From Stomorhina lunata (Eukaryota; Arthropoda; Insecta; Diptera; Rhiniidae): a DNA stretch of 64,000 nucleotides. The DNA lies in the NCBI GenBank assembly GCA_933228675.1, contig OW121740.1, positions 3,881,001-3,945,000 on the forward strand, written 5' to 3'. The notes below the pieces were generated by a model that was not told the origin of the DNA, made no database searches, and saw only the letters and a list, made by a program, of their open reading frames with translations. Of the stretch, positions 33,591 to 45,570 are shown piece after piece; positions within the stretch are counted from its first letter, which is position 1, and every line of letters begins with the position of its first letter. Both the position numbers and the translations under genes were made by a program.

Positions 33591-34627
33591 TAAGACTTTG
33601 AAGTTTATATAATTTTTTGTCCTAATTTTTTATTTAAGTTTTTATGTTCCTTAAATTATGCTATTAATAGCCATTCTTTGTTATTTTATATAATTTTTAT
33701 GGCTCCTTTCATTTCACTTTTGACTGTAAATTATATACAATTGTATATACATATATAGTTACACACACACATGTGATCAGACATATGAACATTTACACAT
33801 ATGTAATTTTTCTACATAAATAAGGATTTATTTCATTTCTTGATGATGATTTTTCCTTTTCCTTAAGTTGCTTTTCATTAAAATTGTGATGTTTTCTTTT
33901 TGATTTTTCTTTTATTATTTATAAGTTGATGTAAAAATGTCTATATTGATGAGTTGAGTAAAATTTATAAAACTTTAGTTTCATGATTTTTTTATGGTTA
34001 AATATTAATTTTTTTCTTTTGGTGTCGTTAAGCATAAAAACGAGAAATAAAGAAGACCTAAAGAAGAAATGGAAAGAAACTGGCAAATGTGCTATATAAT
34101 TTTACATATTGTATTTGTAAAAGTATGTATTACATATATGTATGTATATATGAGAGTATGTAGTCTGATATACTCATATATCCTTGATATAATAAAAAAA
34201 CGTATATATATATATATATATATATACTAAAATGTATGTATAATACATTTATCGCATGAGTATGATAAGTATAAATTTTTCTATAAAGAGTATGAGTGTA
34301 AAACATTATTTTTAAACTTATCGTAGAATAAGTATAGAATTGTACTTTTATGTAAAAAAAATTAAATAAAAAAAAAAATATGTAAGAAATCATGTAGAAA
34401 AAGAGAAACTCATGTATTTAATAAAACATTGGCCAAAGGGCTGCAAAGTTCACATTAAATTAAGTTTGAGTAACAAGAAAAGCTACAACTCCTTAGGCGG
34501 TTTAGATGTTACAATCGAAACACTTTACAAACCAAAGCTTCATTGACAAAGTAATGCTACAAGTGGGGAAGAGGAATTGAAATGCTATACATTACAATTT
34601 ATTTGTTTTATAATCAGTAGAACATTG
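33591..34627. other. AT-rich intron sequence, no gene seen
   Basis: Unassigned. Contains a TA microsatellite at about 34204-34226 and a TATG-rich stretch at 34125-34160. No coding or RNA gene signal. Confidence 0.5.
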
Positions 34628-34930
34628 TCGGGGGTCAATGTTATGCATTCGATTGTAGAAAATGTTGTAGTATACTTTTAGGGGGTTCGAAATAAAAAAT
34701 TATTAAGATATGCATTATTGCTTAAAATCTTTCTATGGGAGTGTTAAATTTACTGAAATCATTTAATTTTGTATCCAAAAAGTAAACCTAAAATTAAGCG
34801 TTTAAAATTTAAAATAAAAAAAATAATTTAATATTATAAATTAATTCGAACCTCCTAAAAGTATGCCCTAATCTTGATTATTAATTTTGATTATAAACAA
34901 AACAGGAAATCTGGGTTGCAATATAGAATT
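34628..34930. mobile_element. Divergent MITE of the same superfamily
   Basis: GTATACTTTTAGGGGGTTCG at 34672-34691 is inverted at 34846-34865 (CGAACCTCCTAAAAGTATGC). The outer left part (CGGGGGTCAATGTTATGCAT, then TCGATTG) aligns with the outer part of MITE copies A and B (GGGGCCAAATTACCGCATTC). The subterminal GTATACTTT-AGGG motif is shared by all copies. Outer boundaries are approximate. Confidence 0.6.
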
Positions 34931-37005
34931 GATATTAATGACTATTTTATACAAATTGTTAGCATGCTTTTAGGAGTTTAGAATAAATTATAAAGTTGTA
35001 GCTTATTATCGGAATATACAAACAAAAATTGAAATGGATCTGACACATACTGTGTCGAAATGATGAAAACATTCCAAGCAGGCCCTAAGATAGAATCCAT
35101 CTAATAATGATGGAAGGGGTATTAAATACCCGCAAAACTTGGCGTAGATAAACTGAATCAGAAATAAGAAGATTAGGTGTAACGTTTATATAACTGACAG
35201 ATATCGGTTTCTCAGGACAGTGCTGAATAGGTAAATTATGTTATTGGCACCTTATGGTCCAGTGGGAGTTAGCGGAACATATATAGATTTATCAGAATAA
35301 AATTCATTGAAAAAAAATTTAAAAATAAAATTTTGAGTTTAAGATTTTCTTGTAACCCCAAAATTAAACAAAAAAGGATTCTTTAAAATCTGGTCTAAAT
35401 ACTTTGCGGAAATCTGACCTCTGGAATCGAATAACAAACATACGATATAAATATATTTCTAAGCAAATTAACTTACTTTTAGAATGATATATTTTTAAGT
35501 ACTTTTGGGTACTCTCAGGATTGAAATCGACGAGTTTTTAAAGAAAATTGTAATGCATAATTAATTTTGATTTCAATCGATTCCATAAATGAGTCCTTAA
35601 AACTAAAAATTCTAATTTGATGCTTTACTGAGTTACCTAGAGACATCGTTGAAATTCTATTGCATACTTTTAGGTCTTAGGAGTAGTCAATTTAGACTGA
35701 AATTAACGAGATTATCAATAAAATTTTATTTTATTAATTAATTTTGATACAAATCGATTGCATGAATTAGACTTCTAAGTTACTAAGTAATTCTTTGATA
35801 AATTTTCTATTTCAGTTTAGCTGAAATTTATTAAACTATAATCTCACAAATATTGATTCTTAATATTCTTCCTCGTTAAACGAATATTAAGTGTATTTTT
35901 CCTTTTACTTTGTAATAATTTTTATACACATTTCGTTTGATTGAATACTAAACGCGTTACAGCAAATAAAACCAATATAATTTGTATGAGTTTGCAAAAA
36001 ATGAAAACTTAAAACGGAATTTATTTATCGTCATATAAAATGAAAAAGAGCATAAGTGACATAAAAAAACAAAACTTAGCTGAATAACATCATTACATAC
36101 TAAAAGAAATTAAAGATATTTTCAAAAGAAAATTGTGTTGCCTACCATAAGGAGGTTCAAAAATATTTATATATTTCAGTGTTATACAAAATGGCTCAAT
36201 CATTTAATCATTTTGGAATAAATAAAGTTTCATTGAAATCGCTTCAGAAAAGAAGAGCTAAAATAAAATTTTAGCATAACTTAAAAACAATTAAAATGAT
36301 AGCAATAAACTTTTCATACAGCCTCCTAAAAGTAGGCAAGTCAATTTTATCAAGAGATAAAGATTTTAATATTAATCGAATAGTATAACTGAGGGCCTTG
36401 ATATTTTGATTGTTCATAGAATTACTTTTATAATATACATATAATTTTTTTTTATTTTTGTAACTTACCCTTGAGTTTTAGAGTATATTTATATACTTTG
36501 TAGAAAACATTAAATTTTGTTAAAATTAATGTTAAATATTTTTTATGTTTCCTAACTATATTAAATTTTCCATTCTTTTTTAGTGGAAAGGTAAAAAAAT
36601 GTCATAAGTAAAAGAAAAAAGGACATTAATAATTGATGGTAAAGGAAGACGATTTAAGTTATTTAAGTTATAAAGAACATGTCCTTAAAAGTCAAAAGAA
36701 GAAAAAAATAAATGATTTATTTGCAATGTCAATGGATATTTATTGAAAACGGAAATAATAACGAAGGCATAAGAATAAGAGAGAAAATATAACAAACAGG
36801 GGAATATTCTAAGGCGGTAGTTTAATTATTTTTTTATTTAAAAGTAGCTCTCCTATATTAATAGATTCGGATATATAATGAAAAGACTTACTAAAAGATG
36901 TCTGCTGAGTTATCTCAAACTTCTGAATAATCTCGAACTACTGCTGTTTGATCTTGAGCTGTTGAGTCATTCTAAACTGTTGAGTCATCTCGAATTGCTA
37001 AGTAG
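34931..37005. other. Intron sequence with scattered MITE-type motifs
   Basis: No gene. Short matches to the TACTTTTAGGAGGTT motif occur near 34967, 35660, 36145 (partial) and 36324 (inverted), probably from decayed MITE copies. The rest is AT-rich and unassigned. Confidence 0.5.
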
Positions 37006-38290
37006 GAAATTTTTCGAAAATTGAATATTTATTGGAAATTTTTCAAAATTGACTATATAAAGGAAATTTTTCGATAATTGACAATTTATAGGAAATTTTT
37101 CGAAAATTGACTATTCATAGGAAATTTTTTGAAAATTGACTATTTATAGAAAATTTTTCGAAAATTGACTTTTAATAGGAAATTTTTCGAAAATTGACTT
37201 TTTATAGGAAATTTTTCGAAAATTGACTTTTTATAGGAAATTTTTCGAAAATTGACTATTCATAGGAAATTTTTCGAAAATTGACTATTTATAGAAAATT
37301 TTTCGAAAATTGACTTTTTGTAGGAAATTTTTCGAAAATTGACTATTTATAGGAAATTTTTACAAAAATTTACTATAAATAGATTTCGAAAATTGACTAT
37401 TTACAGAAAATTTTTCGAAAACTGACTATTTGTAGGAAAAATTTTAGAAAATTTAATATTTATAGGAAATTCTTCGAAAATTGAGTATTTATTTATAGGA
37501 AATTTTTTGAAAATTGACTATTTATAGGAAATTTTTCAAAAATTGACTATTTATAGGAAATTTTTCAAAAATTTACTTTTCATAGGAAATTTTCGAAAAT
37601 TGACTATTTATAGGAAGTTTTCGAAAATTGACTATTATAGCAAATTTTTCGAAAATTGAAAATTTTTTGAAAATTGACTATTTATAGGAAATTTTTCGAA
37701 AATTGTCTATTTATAGGAAATTTTTCGAAAATTTACTATTTATAGGAAAATTTTCGAAAATTTACTATTTAAATGAAATTGTTCGAAAATTTACTTATAT
37801 AGGAAATTTTTAGAAAATTTATTTTTATAGGAAATTTTTCGAAAATTTACTATTTATAAGAAATATTTCGAAAATTGACTTTTTACAGGAAATTTTTAGA
37901 AAATTTAATATTGATAGGAAATATTTCGAAAATTGACTATTTTTAGGAAATTTTTCGAAAATTGACTATTTATAGGAATTTTTCAAAAATTCACTATTTA
38001 TAGGAAATATTAAAAAATTGACTATTTATAGGAAATTTTCGAAAATTGACTATTATAGCCAATTTTTCAAAAATTGACTATTTATAGGAAAATTTGCGAA
38101 AATTGACTTTTTATAGAAAATTTTTCGAAAATTAACTTTTTATATAAAATTTTTCGAAAATTTACTATTTATAGGAAATTTTTCGAAAATTGACTATTTA
38201 TAGGAAATTTTTCGAAAATTGACTATTTATAGGAAATTTTTCAAAAATTTACTATTTATAAGAAATTTTTCGAAAATTAACATTTATAGG
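37006..38290 (+). repeat. AT-rich tandem array, 29-bp unit
   Basis: About 44 units built on GGAAATTTTTCGAAAATTGA plus a CTATTTATA link. Several units are missing short pieces. The core TTTTTCGAAAATT is near-palindromic around TTCGAA. Confidence 0.93.
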
Positions 38291-39030
38291 AAATTTTGTT
38301 AAAATTTAAATTTTTTTATAAAAAATTTTCTGTAGAAAAATTTAAAACCAAAAAATTTCTATAAAAAACTTTTAACACCAAAAATTTTCTATAGAAAAAT
38401 TTTATATAAAAAATTTTCTTTAGACAACTTTTATACCAAAACTTTTCTATAGAAAACTTTTATACCAAAAATTTTATATTGAAAACTTTTATACCAAAAA
38501 TTTTCTATAGAAAACTTTTATATCAAACATTTTCTGTAGAAAATTGTATACTAAAAATTTCGTAAAGAAAATTATTATACCGAAAATTTTTCAATAGAAA
38601 ACGATTATGCCAAAAATTTTTTAAGAAAGTTTTTATACCAAAAATTTTCTATAGAAAACTTCTAAACAAAAATTTTGTACCAAAAATTGTAAAGAAAATT
38701 ACTATACCGAAAATTTTCTTTAGAAAACTTTTTACCATAAATTACCTATAGCAAATTTTTTACTAAAAATTTTCGCTACAAAAAGATTATGCCAAAAATT
38801 TTCTTAAGAAAACTTTTGCACCAAAAATTTTCTTAAAAAACTTTTATACCAGAAATTTTCTAAAAAAAATTTTTATACCAAAAATGTTTCAAAGAAAATT
38901 ATTATATTGAAAATTTTCTTTACTAAAAATTTTCTTTAGAAAACGATTATGTCAAAAATTTTTTTAAGAAAACTTTTATACCAAAAATTTTCTGTAGAAA
39001 AATTTAAACCGAAAATTTTTTATAGAAAAA
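38291..39030 (+). repeat. AT-rich tandem array, 29-bp unit (second type)
   Basis: About 25 units of AAAATTTTCTATAGAAAACT plus a TTTATACC link, more diverged than its left neighbour and joined to it with no gap. It uses the CTATAG dyad where the left array uses TTCGAA. Confidence 0.9.
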
Positions 39031-40540
39031 AAAAATATATGTACTGATTGACATGGAGTCATATTCTAAGTCATTTTAATAATGTCCTTTCATCGGGGTG
39101 GCCTTGTATCCATATTTATATATATAGGTAGCAATTTTAAAAATAGTTTGATGAAAAAACATCTTGAAAATATTTACAATTAAAACCTACAATAAATTGT
39201 ATAAATTCAGCGAATAAATTGCACAACATTCAAATTAAACAAATCCAAATCGTTTTATTCAAAAGAGGCTCCTTCATATTCATTAACGTTTTTTTTGTTA
39301 ACATTAAAATAAAATGTTTAAATGAGATCGTAAGTCCTGCAAACACTTATAAGGATAAAGCAGCATAATGAATTTTCTATTTAAATATATTAAGTGAATA
39401 GGAAAAGTACCCAAGTTATTTGGCTACTTGTCCTCCTTTATTCGAGTGCTTTTGACATCCATTAAAAAATTTTTTGTATTTTGTTTTAAGGTTGAATATT
39501 TTGTTGGTTGTTATTTTCCCTTAAGGGGAGGGGGTAAGAGGATGACTGTGTAGTAAAGTTGTTTGTACTTAGATATTCTCTTTACTACACCTACTGTCAG
39601 CTTAAACGCCCTGTTCGTTTGTTTTCATTTCGATTATCAACGCATTTGTAGGTCGAACGCCTTAATGTAGGCAATTTGTTATTATTTGCGAACATTTTTT
39701 TCAGACATGATTTAGACAGACACACACACAGATTTTTTAGTATTTGAATGTTATTTGCTCATATATTAAAGTCAAGCTGGAAAAGTTTTGTCTAACTACA
39801 TACATTTGTATGTATGTATGTACGTGTGTATCAAAAGTTATAAATTTTTCATTTTTTTTCATGTTGTCATTGTTAGAGGTATAAAACATTAACCTTTTGC
39901 TACTTTACTTCTATTATTTAAAAAAGGGAGTTATTCTGGCTTCTCCCTCTGTAATTTTTAATATTTTCAGTATTAGTATGTGTGTGTATTGGGTGATTGT
40001 TCATGTAAATTTTTAACAGAGTCTAGGTTTATTTTGAAATTAATGTCTTGACTTACTATTTAAAAGTCTGTTAATGTGTTAGACATTTGAAGCTGGTTTT
40101 CATTTTTAATCTCATACCACTTTCATGTATTTTCTAAATAAATTGAACAAATTTTCACTGGTTTCTATTTTTATGCTTAAAAATCTTCCATCTCATTTAA
40201 AAATTAATTTAGTTGAATTTTGTTAAATATATAAAGTAATTTTTTGAAGGTTTTTTTTATTTCCATAGATCATTGACAAATTCATTTGAAACCCATAACA
40301 TAAAATAAAAAAATGGATAAACTTGTTAATATTAAAAAACACAATGAAGCGTTAACAAAATATTAGAGGCAAAGAAAAATAGAACAAAACGAAAGTTTTT
40401 GCTGACAAATGTCAATAAAAATAACAATATAAACTGTCAACAAATGTTCAATTTTTTGAAAATATTTTTAGTTAAATTAGAGTATGTAAGGAAAAATGTG
40501 TGGAAAATAAATTAAAGGTATTCACAGATTTATGTTCATT
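39031..40540. other. AT-rich intron sequence, no gene seen
   Basis: Unassigned DNA. A few GC-richer patches (39520-39620) without coding or RNA signal. Confidence 0.5.
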
Positions 40541-40950
40541 TAGGTTAGGCAGACAGCCGATGATAAGTCAGCGTCACTTGGGTCCAAAAAGCGGTCCTTT
40601 TTTGGTAACTGCAAGGATAGACTTGAAAAAAATACATGAAGTTATTTATGCCAGACCATCAGTAAGAGACTTTTTTTAACCAGCCTGAAGGCTTAATATA
40701 TATGCCTTTTTTACGATTGTCAATACTCGCCAGTTCAGATAAATTATGCAGAAAAGGCGACCCTGGATTTAAAGCCCTATAAATAGAAAGAGCGGGGTAG
40801 TGGGAGAGAAGATGATTTACTGTCTCCTCCTCTTCGATGTTGTGACAACTACGTACGTAGTCGTACATAGTATTGAAGGTTAAGTCTTCTGACATGCAAC
40901 CCAAAAACGCAGTGACCTGTTAAGGTTGATATTAGGTTGCAGAGACGGTG
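40541..40950 (-). pseudogene. Non-LTR retrotransposon relic (polymerase C-terminus)
   Basis: Minus-strand reading shows LTGHCVFGLHVRRLNL, then after a frame change DYVRSCHNIEEEETVNHLLS and a final KPSGWL. This order (LTGHC, C-x-C with EEETVEHLL, then SGW) is the familiar C-terminal region of I/R1/LOA-type LINE polymerases. The segment is followed on its 3' side by a possible short UTR ending CTGCCTAACCTAAA. Frame-shifted and truncated, so dead. Confidence 0.75.
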
Positions 40951-41039
40951 CACAGTGGTATTTCACAGCGATGAATTTTTTACACACAACGATTAAATTT
41001 TACATACTTGCTCAGTTTTATATAAAAAAGAAAAATTCA

Positions 41040-41890
41040 AAACATTTTCGAAATCCGTCTACTCCTTGTCGTACCTGCCTTGGGCCCCCATATTTCTACC
41101 TATTCTTCTTCTCAATGTACAAGTCGCAATTCTAAACAGAATTTAGTTAAATTCAACACATGTCTTTTAATTAATTTTTAATAGAGGTCTACTAATTTTT
41201 GTTGAAATTCGTCGACTTCTTGGAGTACCTGCCTTGGACCCCCATTTTTTACTAAGTTTTCTTTTCATTTGATGAAATTCAACAAAAGTCTATCAATTAA
41301 TTAAAAAAGAGCTCTATTAATTTGGGATGAAATTAGACTACCCATTGGGGTACCAGTCTTGGACACCCATTTTTCACCTATTTTTCTTTATGATGTACAA
41401 TCCGCAATTCTTAGCAGAATTTAATGAAATTCGGCATACGTTTAAAAGTTGATCTAAAAAGAGGTCTACCAATTTTGGTTGCGAACAGTTGACTCGTTGG
41501 GTGCCTACCTTAGACCCCCATTTTTCACCATTTTTTCAATGTTTAAGCCGTAATCCTCATCAGAATTTGATGAGATACAAGAAGGAGTTATAATAATTTT
41601 GTTTGAGATCCCTTGACTCTTTGAGGTACCTGCCTGAGCCCCAATTTTTCACTTATTATTGTTATACGTCTATTAGTTTATCCAACAAAGAGCTCAACCA
41701 ATTTTGGTTGAAATCCGTTCACTCCTTGGGGTACCTGCTTTGGACCCTCATTTTTCACTTATTTTTCTTTCTCAATATAAGTCGCAAATCTCAACAGAAT
41801 TTGATGAAATTAGGCACACATCTATTGGTTGGCCCAAAAAAAAGAGCTCTTCTAAGTTTAGTTGAAATCCGTCGACTCCTACGGGACTTA
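41040..41890 (+). repeat. Degenerate tandem repeat, 105-155 bp units
   Basis: Six to seven units marked by a GTACCTGCCTTGGACCCCCA-type motif at 41071, 41225, 41350, 41501, 41626 and 41731. A TTGAAATCCGTCGACTCCT-like phrase precedes each motif, and an AGAATTTGATGAAATT phrase follows most. Unit length varies through small deletions. The GTACC core and C-rich run make it unlike the AT arrays. Origin unknown. Confidence 0.85.
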
Positions 41891-43769
41891 CACTTAAACT
41901 AAATTTGATTAAAAAGTTACGCCTAAATGACTGCAACACTTTTTGCTTAAATTATATATAAAAATATAATGTGACTTTTTATCAGAAAATTTTTAGCTTT
42001 GTTCTACGATTGGTAAATTTTGGTAATTTCTTTTTCCTCAATCTAAAGAAAAGACTTTAGTCTTCCACATGGTTATGGTAGGATCGCCGTGCAAAACCGA
42101 GTTAACTTAGTTTTTGTTCAAAGAAAAACGAAAACACTGAACTTTGTAGAACTTTTTTGATTTCCTGATATCTCCTAAACTGTATATGAGATTAAGTTAT
42201 TTTCTTCTGAAGACTAAAACTAAGATTCTGTATTTTAATTAAATCGACATCAAGATTAAAGCTATGAAACTAAATTCGATGCTTGAGCTACTGAGTTTAA
42301 TGAGAAATTTCATTACTTTTCGTTTTAGAACATTAAGCACATTTCAATACCTTTTTTAAACACACAATATAACTTTTTCTTGAAAAAAATTATTAATCCT
42401 TAATATTTAGACTCTTCTCTATAGAACTGCATTTGATTTTTTAAAAGAGGTGCTCAAAAAATGACTTTTTTGCAGCAGAAATACCGAGATACCAGAGATA
42501 CCAAGTATTTTGAACGTTTAATGTCATAAATGGGCTATGTTTGCCTGGATAATGAAAAAGTGGTTTTAATGGACAAGTTTTTGTATACATTTAAAAGGAA
42601 AAAAATCTTTTACAACTTTAGAGCTTTTAAAAAACTTTCTAGCAATAGATGGCGTTGAAATTATGAGTATTCGTTTGAATCGTTTTGCATGGTCTAAGTT
42701 AGGTTAGTGTAAGAGTCTGGTAATAAGTATAACTTAGACCTCGTCATTAAAGGTTATAGGTAGCACGTCAACTAATAAGCATAATATATCAAATTCTGTC
42801 TGGGTTTGAGCCCCAGTCACTGCAACATTAATTTATGTAATTATTTATTTCTATTAAAATTAATTACCACAGCGTCCTCGATCGGTGGAAAGTTTTACAG
42901 CATTAACATGCCGTCGATGTAAAATAAATAAAATTTTATGTAGAACAAAAAAACTTAAATAATGCCTCTTGGAAATCATAGATGGCGTAATTACAGTCCT
43001 GAATCATATAAAGCTTTAACTCTAAAATTCATCACCTTCAACCTTTCTAAGGAAGGTAACCCAACTCGTATATACAAATGTATAACCAATTGCCTCAGTG
43101 ATACTTTTCTTTAAAAAGAATACGATCACAGTAAAAGATATATTCGTAAGTGACAGACATCTGTCTAGTTTGAAAAAATCCTCGGAGGGACGTCCACTTA
43201 TTGTTCGCATGTTCTAGCTCGCAGAAGGAGCTGCAAGCTTATAAATTTGCTAGATAAATTCTAGTTGATCTGATTGTAAGGTAGTCCCAATTCTAGCTTA
43301 TTAGTCTGCTCTACAGTTAACTATTTAGTATATTCCTGTAGCTCAACAGTCAAATAAGAGATCTGCAGGAATCCAGGTCAGATGTTAAGGCTAAGTGATA
43401 TCTTGACTATCAGATAATGTTACAACTCATATAATCAGCTTCATATTTGAATACCCTTTCTATTATTTTGCCTTTTTTTCACTGTTGTGTTAAAAGGATC
43501 AAATATTTTACCATAAACAATTTATTTTAATTAAACATTTGGAATATGATAGTTTTAGCTACATGACTATTTAGAAATACGAAATAAAAATGCCAACAGC
43601 GGAATTAAATAATTGAAATGAATAACTCTATTAACAGAATCAACAAATTTTAATTGTTCGAAAATAAACACTGAAAAAAATTTTCTTAAAGATTCATTTT
43701 TAAGTAAGTGTGGCTTGTAATTTGCTGTAGAAACTTTTCTCTTAAGCTGACAATATAAGAAAAAGGAAA
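41891..43769. other. Intron sequence, no gene seen
   Basis: Mostly AT-rich and unassigned. 42690-42920 has a possible weak SINE-like stretch (GGGTTTGAGCCCC resembles a tRNA B-box), noted in the findings. Short minus-strand ORF 43022-43210 has no motif. Confidence 0.45.
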
Positions 43770-44543
43770 AACAAGTAAGAAAGCGCTATAGTCGGTCTAG
43801 CCAGACTATACGATACCATTCACCACTAAGGTCAAAGGTGTTATTTTTCCTGTATAAAGACAAATATTTGCTAAATTTTGCCATCATACAAACATTTTCT
43901 TAAAACTTATATATTTAAGCTGTTTCCGTCATTTGGACTTATATAAGAGCTAGGGTCAAATGAGAACCGATTATCTCAAAATTTGGCAAATTGTTTTTTG
44001 TTATGTATGCAAAAAATAAACTCAAAATGTTCATTATCTTTAGATTTAAGAGCGTTTTAGTCATTTTTTGTCTCATTTAGTGCGTTTTTAAAAAAGAGTT
44101 TGTATGGGCTATGGTCAAATGTGGACCGATTTAAATTTGGTACAGTGATTTTAAGTTACATAAGCAAAATTTGTTTTAAATTTCATGAAAAAATATTGAT
44201 ATTTGTGGCCAATATATCAATTTCGGGAAGTGGGACCTATGAGAGGTACCATAAATAATGAACCCATTTGGACCAATTTCAATAGCCATGGTCCCATTAT
44301 CAAAAAAATGATCTGTGCCAAATTTCATCATCTTTATAATTGCGTTTGATTATAAGGTTTACATGGGGATCCAGCCAGACGGACGGACGGACATCGCTAA
44401 ATCGACTCCGAAAGTGATTCTAAGCCTATTGGTATACTAAAAGGTGGGTCTAAGACAAATATTTTTATGCGTTACATACATCAGCACAAACTTATAATAC
44501 CCTTTCCACCTATGGTGGTGAAGGGTATAATAAACGACTTGTT
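43770..44543 (+). mobile_element. Dispersed repeat, about 774 bp
   Basis: Begins AACAAGTAAGAAAGCGCTAT and ends in the inverse GACTTGTT, giving a 7-bp terminal inversion. Near the right end it carries GGACGGACGGACAT, a TCGACTCCGAAAGTGATTCT block and TACCCTTTCCACCTATGGTG. Similar sequence occurs in a second, truncated copy at 51540-51925. I recall such blocks being common in higher fly genomes but cannot name the family. No ORF. Confidence 0.7.
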
Positions 44544-45570
44544 CTATTTAATTTGGTAATCTTAAAACAAATGGGTATACCACATTACCCGCACTTCCTC
44601 AAAATTTCTAAAGCGAAAGACAATTTTATTCTGAAACTTTTTCTTAAATTAAAGGGAACAATTTTCAACATTTTTCACATTACTTTTAAAGACAATATTT
44701 TTTTTAGGTGTAATGAATTTTTGTTAAATTATTTAAATCCATAAAAAAAACTAAAACTATATACTCAGCACAATTTAGGAAAAATAGACAGATATAAGTA
44801 CGCGTGTTAGTAATCAATTCAAATGACATAAATATCAGAAAAATTCCCAAACACATGGATTTAATTCAATAAGAGATAATAGAAAAGATAAATATTTTTT
44901 AGGATTATCATAAAACTGTTTAAGCAAAAAGTACATAAAATAAAAATTTTGGAATCCATAAATAAATATGTATAGAAAATATATCAAATATCTAAACTCA
45001 TGTGTTTATTTGTCTAAAAAAATTCTAAAATATTATTTATGGCTTCTATAAGCAGATTTTTTTAGATTTATTATTATTTAGTTTACGTTTTTGATTTATG
45101 ATTTTCAATTTGTCATCTCTTTATAATGAAATGATTAGCAATGACCAGGTTAAGTTTAATGCTTCAATAATTGCCAACAAAACGGACCAATTGTTGTACC
45201 TACAATTCATTGAATTGACTGGGATATAAAAAGCTGGTACTTGAAATCGTTATTCCTCTTATAATACAAAAATATTGAAATACAAATAAATACTTAAATA
45301 ATGAATGTAATAAGAATCATAAAACTCATAAAGCTGCTGCATCCAAATGGGGCCATTACTTTTGTTGCAAATAAATAAAATTATATCATAAAAATTTTCA
45401 ATAAAACATTCAAGTCTCTTATACATTTGAACAATCTTTAATTTAGATTTTAACATTTAATGGTACTAAACAAATGAAATGAAATCATAAAATAAAAAAT
45501 AAGCTTTTTTTTCGCTAAAATAAAAACGAATTTTAGTTTTTTATGCACGTATAATATCAAGTACACTGGG
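44544..45570. other. AT-rich intron sequence, no gene seen
   Basis: Unassigned. ORFs at 44553-44744 and 45259-45456 are short and motif-free. Confidence 0.5.
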
